64,000 bases of DNA from Bacteroidota bacterium (GCA_018268135.1 JAFDXD010000017.1:1-64000), one strand, 5' to 3'; positions 34,664 to 44,159 are shown, counted from the first letter of the stretch. Translations and numbers: made by a program. Notes: generated by a model from the sequence alone, not told the origin.

Positions 34664-36478
34664 TTACTTTACCTCTTGCATATCAACCAGTTTTTTATAA
34701 AATCCATCCTGGCTTATTAAACTTTCGTGAGTGCCCCGCTCTACTATTTCTCCTTTTTTTAATACAATAATTTCATCGGCATGCCTAATAGTACTTAGGC
34801 GGTGGGCAATTACAATAGAAGTGCGGTTATTCATTAAATTATTGATAGCATCTTGTACCAGTCTTTCACTTTCGGTATCTAAAGATGAGGTGGCTTCATC
34901 CAATATAAGAATGGGTGGATTTTTTAAAACTGCTCTTGCAATGGTAAGCCTTTGCCTTTCGCCACCGCTAAGTTTAGAGCCTCTGTCGCCAATATTGGTA
35001 TTGTATCCCTGCTCTTTTTTTTCTATAAAATTATGTGCATTGGCAATTTTTGCGGCCTGTATGATGTCTTCCGGTTTTGCAACGGTCATTCCCAGGGCTA
35101 TATTTTCTGCAATACTGCTGTTAAATAAAATAGGCTCCTGGGTTACAATGCTTATTTGATTTCGCAATGAGTGTAATGAGTAGTCTTTAATATTGATACC
35201 ATCTACCAAAATTTGGCCTTCGCTTACATCATGAAACCGGGGAATTAGGTCTGCAAGGGTAGATTTTCCGGCGCCACTACTGCCCACCAGGGCTACTGTT
35301 TTTCCTTTTTCGATAGTTAGATTTATATTTTTTAAAATCACCGCATCATCATATAAAAAACTTACATTTTTAAATTCAATACTTTTTGCAAATGCAGTAA
35401 TCTTTTTACCATTGGGGTTATCATCTACGGTAACAGGGGCATTCAATACTTCTTCAATACGGCCAATAGCTGCGGCACCTTTTTGCATATTGCTAAATGC
35501 GGTAGAAATTGATTTTGCAGGATCGATGATATTGTAAAACAATCCCATGTAAGTGAGAAATAAGGCTCCGTTTATTCCGATAGAGTCAGACAATACCAAT
35601 CGGCCGCCAAACCATAAGATGCCAGCAAAAATAGTAACGCCCATTAATTCGCTCATGGGCGATGCCATATCTCTTCTGTAACCAATTTGATTACGGGCAT
35701 CGAGCAGTTCGTTGCTGGTAGAAATAAATTTATTGCGAAGCAACCCTTCTACATTAAAAGCTTTTATAACCCTAAGCCCGCCAAGGGTTTCATCAATTGC
35801 CGAAATGGTTTCTCCGCTTTTGGCGGCAACTCTTGTAGATTGTTTTTTTAATGAACGGCTTACCCTGCCTATTACAAAGCCCATTATCGGAATACAAATC
35901 AAAATAAAAAATGTAAGCCTGGGGCTTAGATAAAATAAAACAGTAAGATTAATAATGATAGATAGCGGGTCTTTTACCCATCCTTCTAAAGTACCTACTA
36001 CAGATGTTTCTACTTCATTTACATCATTGGTCATCCTACTCATTAAGTCGCCTTTGCGCTGTTCGGTAAAATATCCAATAGGAAGCTTTAATATTTTATC
36101 GTACAAATCAATTCTAAACCTATTAACAATATTATTTTTTATGGGGCCCAATATTCGGGCTGCTAAATACACAAAAAGATTTTTTAAAAATATGGAAGCA
36201 ATGATTAATATACACACAATACCCAGGGCATAAAACTGATCGCCACTGCTGATGAGATGTTGCAAATAATGATTTACCCAGGCAATTACGGGGTTGGAAG
36301 ATTGTTTGGCTGCCATACCCACACTACCCTCTTTATTAAAAAGTAATTGCAAAAAAGGGAAAAGCATACCCAGTGATAAAATAGAAAACACAATAGAAAG
36401 AACCACAGTAACAAAATACCACAGTACCGAACCTGAGTAATCTTTTAAGTAAGTAAAAACCCTTGAATATCTTTTCAT
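34664..36478 (-). CDS. ABC exporter, MsbA-like, permease fused to ATPase
   Basis: 604 residues from the ATG at 36478 (MKRYSRVFTYLKDYS). An upstream in-frame start at 36610 would overlap the divergent rbfA and is rejected. Six membrane spans in the first 320 residues, then the ATPase: Walker A GSSGAGKST, signature LSGGERQRL, Walker B ILILDEATSSLD, H-loop IVIAHRLST. Homodimeric exporters of this type flip lipid A precursors, lipids or drugs. The substrate cannot be read from the sequence. It is divergent from rbfA with 63 bp between. Confidence 0.88.
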   Translation of the reverse strand: MKRYSRVFTYLKDYSGSVLWYFVTVVLSIVFSILSLGMLFPFLQLLFNKEGSVGMAAKQSSNPVIAWVNHYLQHLISSGDQFYALGIVCILIIASIFLKNLFVYLAARILGPIKNNIVNRFRIDLYDKILKLPIGYFTEQRKGDLMSRMTNDVNEVETSVVGTLEGWVKDPLSIIINLTVLFYLSPRLTFFILICIPIMGFVIGRVSRSLKKQSTRVAAKSGETISAIDETLGGLRVIKAFNVEGLLRNKFISTSNELLDARNQIGYRRDMASPMSELMGVTIFAGILWFGGRLVLSDSIGINGALFLTYMGLFYNIIDPAKSISTAFSNMQKGAAAIGRIEEVLNAPVTVDDNPNGKKITAFAKSIEFKNVSFLYDDAVILKNINLTIEKGKTVALVGSSGAGKSTLADLIPRFHDVSEGQILVDGINIKDYSLHSLRNQISIVTQEPILFNSSIAENIALGMTVAKPEDIIQAAKIANAHNFIEKKEQGYNTNIGDRGSKLSGGERQRLTIARAVLKNPPILILDEATSSLDTESERLVQDAINNLMNNRTSIVIAHRLSTIRHADEIIVLKKGEIVERGTHESLISQDGFYKKLVDMQEVK

Positions 36479-36541
36479 TTTAATAAATATGCGTAGAAAC
36501 GGCAAAGTAACTAATTTTACAGCTATAAAAAATTGAAACAC

Positions 36542-36913
36542 ATGTTGGAAGGAAAAAGACAAAAACAAGTAGCGGCAGTATTGGAAAAAGAATTGAATGA
36601 AATTTTTCAAAAACTTGGCCTTTCAATGATAGATGGAGGAATGGTATCAATAGCTTCTGTAAAAATTACTCCCGATCTTTTTGATGCCAGGGTATATTGC
36701 AGTTTTTTTAAAGTAAAAAACCCGACCGAGGCCCTGCAAACCATTGAAGACAGGAAGTGGGAAATAAAGAAAGAATTAACGTCAAGAGTAAGACATCAGC
36801 TCCGAAGCATGCCCCAGTTAAGCTTTTATATAGATGACACACTTGAATATGTGGATAAAATAGAGCAAATTTTGAAAGATATAAAAGATGAGGATGGCAA
36901 AAAAGAAGGGTAA
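36542..36913 (+). CDS. rbfA: 30S ribosome-binding factor A
   Basis: 123 residues from the ATG at 36542; the frame opens at a TTG three codons earlier. KRQKQVAAVLEKELNEIFQKLG, SIASVKITPDLFDARVYCSFF, KKELTSRVRHQLRSMPQLSFYIDDTLEYVDKIEQIL show the KH-type fold and end with the invariant late pattern. Assists 16S 5' helix maturation of the 30S subunit. It lies 60 bp before a LolC-type permease gene, a pair often seen in Bacteroidota. Confidence 0.93.
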   Translation: MLEGKRQKQVAAVLEKELNEIFQKLGLSMIDGGMVSIASVKITPDLFDARVYCSFFKVKNPTEALQTIEDRKWEIKKELTSRVRHQLRSMPQLSFYIDDTLEYVDKIEQILKDIKDEDGKKEG

Positions 36914-36973
36914 AATATGTTGAAATTTAGCACTCCATTTCCAACCTTTTACAGTAGTCATTAAACTTTGCCC

Positions 36974-38194
36974 ATGTATTTAACTTTTGCCTGGCGATAT
37001 TTTAAAGCAAAAAAAACAGCAAATGCCATTAATATTATTGCATGGGTTACTACCGGGGTTATTGCATTTGCCACCTGCTGCCAGGTGTTGGTTCTAAGTG
37101 TATTTAATGGTTTTGAAGATTTGGTAAAATCGCTCTACTCCTCTTTTTATACAGATTTAAAAATTATACCTGCCAAAGGAAAAACCTTTGTATTAACTCA
37201 GGCCCAAATTCAGCAAATAAAACTACAGCCTTCCATAAAAGCTATTTCGATGGTAGCAGAAGATAAGGCGCTTCTTAAAAACGGAGATGAGCAAACAGTA
37301 GTACAATTAAAAGGGGTTGACAGTAATTACTATTTGGTAAGTGGTGTACCGGGCAAATTAATATCCGGAGAATTTAATACCGGCACACCCGATAATGCTA
37401 AGATAGTGGCCGGAAGCGGTATACAAAGCGCTGCTGGCATCAATTCAAACCCTGCTTTTGGTATAGATACCCTTACAGTTATTTTACCCAAAAAAACACT
37501 TACGGCTACAGACCCTTATGCTTCGCTTAGTGAGGGCAATGTTACCACCGCCGGTATATTTGCCATACAGCAGGATTTTGACAATAATTATGCATTGACA
37601 AATATTGGGTTTATAAAAAATCAAATGGGGTTTGCGGCTGATGAATATACTGCTGCAGAAATAAAATTAATAGCCGGTAGCAATATCAATGAAGAAAAAG
37701 CAGCCCTGCAAAAAATATTGCCTCCTCAATATTTAGTACAATCTCGCTACGAACAAAATATGAATTTGTACAGCACCATGCGTATGGAAAAATGGGCCAT
37801 TTATGCAGTACTCACTTTAATTTTAATTATTTCGGCATTTAATATTGTAAGCGCCCTTACCATGTTAGTACTCGAAAAAAATAAAGATATTAGCATATTA
37901 CAAAGCATGGGTTGCACCAAACCAATGATTAGAAAAATATTTTTATTTGAAGGAATTTTATTGGGAATTATTGGAGCAGGTGCAGGAATATTGCTGGCTA
38001 TTATTATTTGCCTTTTACAAATAAAGTTCAAATTAATTAAGCTTAATGGTGGTTCTTTTTTAATAGATTATTTTCCGGTAAAATTTATACCAACAGATTT
38101 TATTCTAGTTGCTCTTACAGCTCTTTTGATTGCTCTTATAGCCTCCTGGTTTCCTTCGCTCAAAGCCTCCCGCCAGCCCATAGAATTGCGGTAA
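36974..38194 (+). CDS. LolC/LolE-type ABC transporter permease
   Basis: 406 residues from the ATG at 36974; the frame opens with TTG two codons earlier. N-terminal span (NAINIIAWVTTGVIAFATCCQVLVLSVFNGFEDLV) is typical of LolC/E. A periplasmic domain follows (to about 265), then three C-terminal FtsX spans (AVLTLILIISAFNIVSALTMLVLEKNKDISILQSMGCT, IFLFEGILLGIIGAGAGILLAII and ILVALTALLIALIASWFPSLKASRQPIE). Part of the machinery releasing lipoproteins from the inner membrane, or a MacB-like export role. The ATPase partner is not in the window. Confidence 0.85.
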   Translation: MYLTFAWRYFKAKKTANAINIIAWVTTGVIAFATCCQVLVLSVFNGFEDLVKSLYSSFYTDLKIIPAKGKTFVLTQAQIQQIKLQPSIKAISMVAEDKALLKNGDEQTVVQLKGVDSNYYLVSGVPGKLISGEFNTGTPDNAKIVAGSGIQSAAGINSNPAFGIDTLTVILPKKTLTATDPYASLSEGNVTTAGIFAIQQDFDNNYALTNIGFIKNQMGFAADEYTAAEIKLIAGSNINEEKAALQKILPPQYLVQSRYEQNMNLYSTMRMEKWAIYAVLTLILIISAFNIVSALTMLVLEKNKDISILQSMGCTKPMIRKIFLFEGILLGIIGAGAGILLAIIICLLQIKFKLIKLNGGSFLIDYFPVKFIPTDFILVALTALLIALIASWFPSLKASRQPIELR

Positions 38195-38210
38195 GTAGTA
38201 ATATGTAAAT

Positions 38211-38252
38211 AAAAAATGCAGGCTTTCACAATGTAGAAGCCTGCACAATACC
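38211..38252. terminator. Bidirectional terminator (permease gene and transketolase gene)
   Basis: Arms TGCAGGCTT (38217-38225) and AAGCCTGCA (38237-38245), 11-base loop, with an A run on the left (T run for the minus gene) and TTTATTTTTTT further right. Confidence 0.88.
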
Positions 38253-38281
38253 TTTATTTTTTTACAACGAATTTTTTTCTT

Positions 38282-39115
38282 TTAATAATCTCCCAAAGTT
38301 TCAGGCAACTGTGCCAGGGCTTGTTTTAGCTGCTCATCATTGGGTGCAATGCCATGCCATTCATGTTTACCCTCCATAAAATCTACCCCCTTGCCCATAA
38401 TAGTTTTCATCAAAATCACTACCGGTTTGCCTTTGCCGGTAAGAGTTTTTGCTTTATTAAGTCCAGCCACTACTGCATCCATATCATTGCCTTCCATCTC
38501 CATTACTATCCAGTTAAAGGCTTCAAACTTTGCATGCAGGCTATCGGTATTGAGTACATGCTGTGTGGTTCCATCAATTTGTTGTCCATTCCAATCAACG
38601 GTAGAAATTAAGTTGTCAACTCCTTTTGCTCCTGCAAACATGATAGCTTCCCAGTTTTGCCCTTCATCCAATTCGCCATCGCCATGCAGGGAGTACACTA
38701 AATTTTCATCTTTATTTAATTTTTTTGCAATTGCAGCGCCAATAGCCACACTCATACCCTGCCCCAAAGAGCCACTGGCCACCCTTACACCTGGCAGGTG
38801 CTCGTGGGTAGTAGGATGCCCCTGAAGCCGGCTGTTTATTTTTCTAAAAGTATTCAACTCATCTAACGGGAAGTATCCGCTACGGGCTAAGGCACTGTAA
38901 AATACTGGGGATATATGGCCATTGCTTAAAAAGAAAACATCTTCACCTACTCCATCCATTTTAAAATCAGGATTATGCTTCATTACATCAAAGTACAAAG
39001 CGGTAAAATATTCTACACAACCCAAAGAGCCACCAGGGTGGCCACTTTGCACAGCATGTACCATTCTTACTATATCTCTGCGCATTTGTGTAGCTATATC
39101 TTTAAGATTACTCAT
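38282..39115 (-). CDS. Transketolase, N-terminal subunit (split type)
   Basis: 277 residues covering only the thiamine diphosphate-binding half. HAVQSGHPGGSLGCVEYFTALYFDVMKHNP, FFLSNGHISPVFYSAL, GSLGQGMSVAIGAAIAKKL, the ThDP motif GDGELDEGQNWEAIMFAGAKGVDNLISTVDWN and IMGKGVDFMEGKHEWHG are all present. Interconverts sugar phosphates in the pentose phosphate cycle together with a C-terminal subunit. That subunit is usually the next gene, but here the downstream gene is an unrelated permease on the other strand. The gene ends naturally before a terminator, so it is not a truncation. Confidence 0.94.
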   Translation of the reverse strand: MSNLKDIATQMRRDIVRMVHAVQSGHPGGSLGCVEYFTALYFDVMKHNPDFKMDGVGEDVFFLSNGHISPVFYSALARSGYFPLDELNTFRKINSRLQGHPTTHEHLPGVRVASGSLGQGMSVAIGAAIAKKLNKDENLVYSLHGDGELDEGQNWEAIMFAGAKGVDNLISTVDWNGQQIDGTTQHVLNTDSLHAKFEAFNWIVMEMEGNDMDAVVAGLNKAKTLTGKGKPVVILMKTIMGKGVDFMEGKHEWHGIAPNDEQLKQALAQLPETLGDY

Positions 39116-39154
39116 TTTAATTATTTTAACAGGTAATTTAATTTTTTGAAATGC

Positions 39155-39162
39155 AAACCTAC
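39155..39162 (-). promoter_or_regulatory. -7 box TAGGTTTG of the transketolase gene
   Basis: Exact TAnnTTTG on the minus strand, 39 bases before the ATG at 39115. Confidence 0.5.
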
Positions 39163-39348
39163 TTTAAATCGGGGCACATTCAAAAGAAATTGGAGCAGAA
39201 ATTGCCCGGTTTTATAATAAGTTTGAAAAATGCCCGTTATTTTATAAAAATACAGGTGAAAATTTTTGGTTTAATGTTTGTAACTAAATAAAAAAGAAAG
39301 GATAACGAATAAATAACTGTAAAACTTCTTTCTACAAAACTATTTTAA

Positions 39349-39356
39349 TACTTTTG
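39349..39356 (+). promoter_or_regulatory. -7 box TACTTTTG of the WecA/TagO-like gene
   Basis: Exact TAnnTTTG, 32 bases before the ATG at 39389. Confidence 0.55.
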
Positions 39357-39388
39357 TACAACACCTGGTTTTATTTTAAACCTTTTGC

Positions 39389-40516
39389 ATGGATAATATT
39401 TTACTAAGTACCGCCCTATCGTTTATTATAACGTTTTTCTCCATACCTGTAATAATACAGGTGGCAAAGGCAAAAAAACTGTTTGACGAACCTGATGAAC
39501 GAAAAGTGCATAAAACGGTTATCCCCACGTTGGGTGGCCTGGGTATATTTGCCGGGTATATTGTAGCCAGCCTTTTATGTACTCCGGCCGGGGTAGTGCC
39601 TCAGTTTCAATATTTTGTAGCAGCAGCTATTGTTATTTTCTTTCTTGGGCTTAAAGATGATGTAATGATATTATCTGCAAGCAAAAAATTTGTTGGGCAA
39701 CTTATAGCTGCAGGTATTTTAATAAAATTTGGAGGAGTTTCTATTAATAATATGCATGGTTTTTTGGGCATTTATGAAATACCATACTATGCAAGCGTTG
39801 TATTTTCTTTTCTTACCATTATTGTTATTACCAATTCTTTTAATTTAATAGATGGCGTAGATGGTCTTGCCGGAAGCCTTGGTTTAATTACTACCCTGAT
39901 ATTTGGCAGCTACTTTTTTTATGCCGGGCAAATGACTTATGGAGTAATGTCGTTCTCACTTGCCGGAGCAATAATTGGCTTCTTAATTTATAATTTTTCT
40001 CCTGCTAAAATTTTTATGGGCGATACAGGCTCCTTGCTTCTTGGCCTTATCAACTCAATTTTGGTTATAAAATTTATCAATATTGCCGGAGCGGCAGATG
40101 CTGTAATACCAATACATGCCTCGCCTGCCATTGGTTTTGCCATCTTAATGATACCCTTGTTTGACACTTTAAGAGTATTTGGGCTGAGGATACTTGACAG
40201 GCGCTCGCCTTTTAGCCCCGACAGGATACATATCCATCATTTTTTACTTGATCTGGGCTTTTCACATAAAAAAATTACTTTATCCTGCGTATTGGCAACT
40301 CTTGGATTTATTTCCATTGCCTATTTAATGCGCCATCTTGGTACTACTATCATTATCGGCACTTTGCTATTTATTGGGCTAAGCCTTATTGGTATTGTTT
40401 ATTACCTTAGGCAAAAATCAAGTAAGTCTGCCATTATTAAATCTGTTAGCGAGCCTGAATTCATTAAATCGCACAAAGTACTTTCTTTAGCCACAGAAAC
40501 TGCAGAAGTAGAATAG
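39389..40516 (+). CDS. Undecaprenyl-phosphate N-acetylglucosaminyl-1-phosphate transferase-like (WecA/TagO family)
   Basis: 375 residues, about ten membrane spans. Moves a UDP-linked amino sugar-1-phosphate to undecaprenyl phosphate on the cytoplasmic face, the first step of O-antigen, teichoic acid-like or capsule glycans. Visible family motifs: FDEPDERKVHKTVIPTLGGLGIF, LGLKDD (Mg/substrate Asp pair), SFNLIDGVDGLAGSLG, IFMGDTGSLLLG, and PDRIHIHHFLLDLG, the HIHH histidine motif. This separates it from MraY. No glycosyltransferase cluster is adjacent. Confidence 0.92.
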   Translation: MDNILLSTALSFIITFFSIPVIIQVAKAKKLFDEPDERKVHKTVIPTLGGLGIFAGYIVASLLCTPAGVVPQFQYFVAAAIVIFFLGLKDDVMILSASKKFVGQLIAAGILIKFGGVSINNMHGFLGIYEIPYYASVVFSFLTIIVITNSFNLIDGVDGLAGSLGLITTLIFGSYFFYAGQMTYGVMSFSLAGAIIGFLIYNFSPAKIFMGDTGSLLLGLINSILVIKFINIAGAADAVIPIHASPAIGFAILMIPLFDTLRVFGLRILDRRSPFSPDRIHIHHFLLDLGFSHKKITLSCVLATLGFISIAYLMRHLGTTIIIGTLLFIGLSLIGIVYYLRQKSSKSAIIKSVSEPEFIKSHKVLSLATETAEVE

Positions 40517-40583
40517 CGCTCTTTTGTTACAATTTTATTTAAGATTAACGATAATAGTAACATTATATCAGAGCAGATTTTAA

Positions 40584-40591
40584 TAAATTTG
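40584..40591 (+). promoter_or_regulatory. -7 box TAAATTTG of frr
   Basis: Exact TAnnTTTG, 21 bases before the ATG at 40613. It also decides the start: an earlier in-frame codon at 40589 would lie inside the box. Confidence 0.6.
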
Positions 40592-40612
40592 CACCCAATT
40601 ATAATTATTACT

Positions 40613-41176
40613 ATGTCTGACGAATTGAATTTAATATTAGAAGATACTACCGGGACAATGAGCAAAGCGCTTTCCCATCTTGAATCAGAACTTACAAAAA
40701 TACGTGCCGGTAAGGCAGCGCCATCCATGTTAGACGGTATTATGGCCGATTACTATGGCACCCCTACTGCCATTAACCAGGTAGCAAACATAACGGCAAT
40801 GGATGCCCGAACTTTAACAGTGCAGCCCTGGGAAAAAAATATGTTGCAGGTGATAGAGAGGGCAATTATTGCTGCCAATATTGGCATTAATCCTCAAAAT
40901 GATGGCAATACAATCAGGTTATTTTTACCCCCACTTACAGAAGAAAGAAGAAAAGAACTTGTAAAACGCTGCAATGTAGAAGGAGAAAATGCAAAGGTAT
41001 CCATCCGAAATATCAGGAGGGAAACCATTGAAAATATTAAGAAATTACAAAAAGACGGACTGAGTGAAGATGTGGCAAAAGATGCAGAACTTACCGCACA
41101 AAATACTACAGACAAATACATAGCCCTAATAGAAAAACACCTTGCTGCCAAAGAGAAAGAAATAATGTTGGTATAA
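40613..41176 (+). CDS. frr: Ribosome recycling factor
   Basis: 187 residues from the ATG at 40613 (MSDELNLILEDTTGTM), which is supported by the promoter box 21 bases upstream. Domain I helices and the diagnostic HLESELTKIRAGKAAPSMLDGI, ITAMDARTLTVQPWEKNML, ANIGINPQNDGNTIRLFLPPLTEERRKELVK and KVSIRNIRRE are complete. Splits the post-termination ribosome together with EF-G. The hydroxylase gene follows after 25 bp and may be read through. Confidence 0.97.
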   Translation: MSDELNLILEDTTGTMSKALSHLESELTKIRAGKAAPSMLDGIMADYYGTPTAINQVANITAMDARTLTVQPWEKNMLQVIERAIIAANIGINPQNDGNTIRLFLPPLTEERRKELVKRCNVEGENAKVSIRNIRRETIENIKKLQKDGLSEDVAKDAELTAQNTTDKYIALIEKHLAAKEKEIMLV

Positions 41177-41201
41177 TTGTTAACCTCCCTATTTTCTTAC
41201 A

Positions 41202-42095
41202 ATGCACTCATCATCACGTGAAACCTGGTTTTTAATAACTTCTGTTCCACTATATGCCATATTAATAGGAGCAGAAATATTAATGAGTAATTGGAGGGCA
41301 AAAAAATATTATAGTTTTAAAGATACACTTCAAAACATTTATTTATCCTTTATCAATGGTGGATTAGACTTGCTTTTAAGGTGGCTCTTTTATATAAGTG
41401 TATTAATGTGGAGCTATGACCACAAATTTTTTCATATACATAATACTTATATATACTGGATAGCTTTATTTTTCTTTGAAGACTTTGCATTTTATATAGA
41501 ACATCGAATTGATCATTATTGCCGTTTATTTTGGGCAGTGCATGTTACACATCATTCATCTGAACAATTTAACCTCACTACGGGCTTTAGGTCATCGGTA
41601 TTTCAACCTGTGTATCGTTTTATCTATTTTATCCCAATTGCATTAATGGGGTTTCATCCTCTTGATATAGTTTTCATGTATTCCATTACTCAAACTTATG
41701 GCATACTGGTACATACAAAGTTTATTAATAAAATGCCGGGCTGGTTTGAATATGTATTTGTAAGCCCAAGCCACCATAGGGTACACCATGCCAGCAATGT
41801 ACGGTATCTTGATAAAAATATGGGAATGTGCCTTATAATCTGGGACAAAATGTTTGGCAGTTTTCAGGAAGAAGTCCCTTCAGACCCCATAAAATACGGG
41901 CTTACAAAACCAATTGAAAACCCTGGCAACCCATTTAAAATCATTTTTCATGAGTGGCAAAGCCTTGCAAAAGATGTATTGAAAAAAAATTCGCTGCTTG
42001 TAAAGCTAAAATACATACTTATGCCCCCCGGCTGGAGCCCCGATGGCAGTACAAAAACTGCTCGTGAATTGAGAAAAGAGCTACACTCATCATAA
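41202..42095 (+). CDS. Fatty acid hydroxylase/sterol desaturase superfamily membrane protein
   Basis: 297 residues with four or five membrane spans and the di-iron histidine boxes: EHRIDHYCRLFWAVHVTHHSSE (HRxxH and HxxHH) and SPSHHRVHHASN (HxxHH-type). The family inserts oxygen in or desaturates lipids, including ceramide and carotenoid relatives; the exact substrate cannot be told. Integral inner-membrane enzyme. It begins 25 bp after frr in the same direction. Confidence 0.9.
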   Translation: MHSSSRETWFLITSVPLYAILIGAEILMSNWRAKKYYSFKDTLQNIYLSFINGGLDLLLRWLFYISVLMWSYDHKFFHIHNTYIYWIALFFFEDFAFYIEHRIDHYCRLFWAVHVTHHSSEQFNLTTGFRSSVFQPVYRFIYFIPIALMGFHPLDIVFMYSITQTYGILVHTKFINKMPGWFEYVFVSPSHHRVHHASNVRYLDKNMGMCLIIWDKMFGSFQEEVPSDPIKYGLTKPIENPGNPFKIIFHEWQSLAKDVLKKNSLLVKLKYILMPPGWSPDGSTKTARELRKELHSS

Positions 42096-42410
42096 AAAAC
42101 ACCCTATAAGCAGAGCTTCTTCATCTTTTTTGAAAAAAATATTTGATTATACAACATTGATAATCAATCATATATTTTAATTACAAGAAAAAGTATAAAA
42201 AAACTGCGGAAATTACTATGATTTGCGAATTATTACTTTTATGTTTGTACTCGCTTATACCTCTGGTATTTACTACTGATGTAAAAATTGGTAGATATTA
42301 ATCCCCAAATTTAGCTAACTGCTGCAATTTTATTCTGTGTTGAACCGGATAACCAAACCAGTTCCTGTGATAAATTAAAAAAAAATTTATTACACCCCCA
42401 ACACAAGAAA
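42096..42410. other. 315-bp intergenic stretch with a promoter box
   Basis: AT-rich, no gene. Holds an exact -7 box TATGTTTG (42240-42247), which would give the next gene a leader of about 155 bases. ATTGATAATCAAT near 42160 is a short AT palindrome. No stable GC hairpin or known riboswitch was seen. Confidence 0.55.
42240..42247 (+). promoter_or_regulatory. -7 box TATGTTTG of the T9SS cargo gene
   Basis: Exact TAnnTTTG, 163 bases before the ATG at 42411; the long leader may carry control, or a closer weaker promoter is used. Confidence 0.4.
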
Positions 42411-43808
42411 ATGAAAAAATTTTTTACCCTCGCTTTTGCAGCATTATTATTATCTGCAACTACTTATGCTCAATGTACTATTACAGGATTTGACGTTTGC
42501 ACAGGTGCAAACCCAATTACATCATTTACCAATGCTCAATTGGTAAGCGGTTCGGCATTAGCTACCGGATCAAAATATAAATTCAACAATATTACCAGTG
42601 GTATTGGTGCCTTAGATGCTATTATTACAATTGATGGCAGTTCAAATGCTACTTTAATTTCTTTTGATGATGACAATGCCGCAGATGAAACCGGGGTAGC
42701 GGGATCACAGTCAGCATTATTTTCCCCAAAAATTTCGGCAGATGCTAATTTAGTAAATGCCGCAAAATCAGGTTATGTACAGTTTACCATAACTTTTTAT
42801 AATCATTATAGCGGCAATACACTTCCTCCGGTGGGCGCATTGCCTGTGCCTGTTGCTAATTTAAATTTTTTACATTTTGATATGGATGGCCATACCATTG
42901 GTACTAATGGTTATTTTAGAGAAATGGGATATGTAAAAATGCCAAGTGTAACTCCTACAGACTTATTAAACTATGGCGCCGTAGGCACTGAGCTTACAAG
43001 TGGCGGAATAGTAAATGATTTGGGAGACAATTGGAGGGTAACTTATGGTAGTACTACAGAAAGAGATGGTATTTCCAGATGTGCACAGGTTATTGAAAAA
43101 TCGGTGTATGCATTGCCACAGTCTTCTGTAAGTTTTAGAATGGGATACGATTATAAGCCAGCATCTCCTTATACCGGCAACCAGGGAAAACCTGCACGCC
43201 AGTATGGTTCTAAATTTGGATGTTTTAGTTTGCCTGCCGCTGCACCTTTGCCTGTAACTCTTACAGCATTTGCAGTAAATTATAATAACAGCGTAGCTAA
43301 TGTAAACTGGACTACAGAGCAGGAAATAAATCTTTCAAAATATGAAATATTGCGGAGCATTAACGGCAGCGATTTTCAAACTATCAATACTATTGCTTCC
43401 AGAAACAGCCTTGCAAAACAAAATTATACCTACCAGGATAATAATATCCCTGCTGCAGCATCTGTTCTTTATTATAAATTAAGGATAATAGATAAAGACG
43501 GCAGCTATAAGTATTCAAATGTTGTTACTGTAAAAGTTACTGCTGCAAGCGCCAAAGATTTTCTTATTACTCCAAACCCAGCATCTACCAATGCACAAAT
43601 CAGATTCAATGCCATTAAAAGCGGCCAGGCTCAAATCATTGTATTTGATGCAGCGGGCAAAGCTGTACTGCAACAGCAGGCATCGGTATTGGCAGGCAAC
43701 AATAGTATTGCCCTAAACAATATTGTAAACTTAAGTGAAGGAATGTACACAGTAAGAATGATTGTAAACAACGAAAGTTTCAGTTCTAAACTAATCGTTT
43801 GGAAATAA
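42411..43808 (+). CDS. Secreted protein with T9SS type A sorting domain
   Basis: 465 residues. Signal peptide (1-21, ending SATTYAQ). The N-terminal 260 residues are an unknown beta-rich domain (DAIITIDGSSNATLISFDDDNAADETGVAGSQ). At about 275-370 a fibronectin/cadherin-like segment LPVTLTAFAVNYNNSVANVNWTTEQEINLSKYEILRS, the typical Bacteroidota surface repeat. Then the sorting domain (390-465: ITPNPASTNAQIRF, GMYTVRMIVNNESFSSKLIVWK). Exported through T9SS to the surface or medium. Role unknown. A terminator follows. Confidence 0.82.
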   Translation: MKKFFTLAFAALLLSATTYAQCTITGFDVCTGANPITSFTNAQLVSGSALATGSKYKFNNITSGIGALDAIITIDGSSNATLISFDDDNAADETGVAGSQSALFSPKISADANLVNAAKSGYVQFTITFYNHYSGNTLPPVGALPVPVANLNFLHFDMDGHTIGTNGYFREMGYVKMPSVTPTDLLNYGAVGTELTSGGIVNDLGDNWRVTYGSTTERDGISRCAQVIEKSVYALPQSSVSFRMGYDYKPASPYTGNQGKPARQYGSKFGCFSLPAAAPLPVTLTAFAVNYNNSVANVNWTTEQEINLSKYEILRSINGSDFQTINTIASRNSLAKQNYTYQDNNIPAAASVLYYKLRIIDKDGSYKYSNVVTVKVTAASAKDFLITPNPASTNAQIRFNAIKSGQAQIIVFDAAGKAVLQQQASVLAGNNSIALNNIVNLSEGMYTVRMIVNNESFSSKLIVWK

Positions 43809-43830
43809 TCCATAAATGAACCAGAGAAAA

Positions 43831-43857
43831 AAATGCCGGCTTATCACCGGCATTTTT
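43831..43857 (+). terminator. Terminator of the T9SS cargo gene
   Basis: Arms AAATGCCGG (43831-43839) and CCGGCATTT (43847-43855), seven-base loop, T run after. Confidence 0.9.
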
Positions 43858-43874
43858 TATGTGCTTTAAATTCT

Positions 43875-44159
43875 TTATTTCAGGTAGCTCTGCAATGCCT
43901 TTACATACTGTTCAAATGCTTCAATTCCTTTAGCAGTAATTTTGCATAGGGTTTGAGGATAGTTGTCTTTAAACTGCTTTGTAATTTCTACATAGCCTGC
44001 TTCTTTTAATTTGTTTATTTGCACACTTAAATTTCCTGCAGTAGCATTGGTTTTTTCTTTTATAAAAGTAAACTCCGCCTCTTTAACACTAATAAGTAAA
44101 CTTACTACTGCTAATCTGAGTTGCGAGTGAAGTAATGGGTCCAGTTCTTTAAATTCCAT
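43875..44159 (-). CDS. Winged-helix transcriptional regulator (HTH_34 type)
   Basis: 94 residues, a single winged helix: LDPLLHSQLRLAVVSLLISVKEAEFTFIKEKTNATAGNLSVQINKLKEAGYVEITKQF, then the wing and KITAKGIEAFEQYVKALQSYL. This is the small MarR-like form often paired with a membrane protein. It overlaps the preceding membrane-protein gene by 11 bases, so it is translated with it. Likely a cytoplasmic repressor, with ligand and targets unknown. It is the last of a four-gene operon starting with a TonB-dependent receptor. Confidence 0.85.
   Translation of the reverse strand: MEFKELDPLLHSQLRLAVVSLLISVKEAEFTFIKEKTNATAGNLSVQINKLKEAGYVEITKQFKDNYPQTLCKITAKGIEAFEQYVKALQSYLK

Noticed and set aside
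34528..34770. Plus-strand frame in the gap between typA and the ABC exporter
   Set aside because: Overlaps the exporter coding end and has no family features.
36479..36610. N-terminal extension of the ABC exporter to 36610
   Set aside because: It would overlap the divergent rbfA gene, and the ATG at 36478 gives the normal family length.
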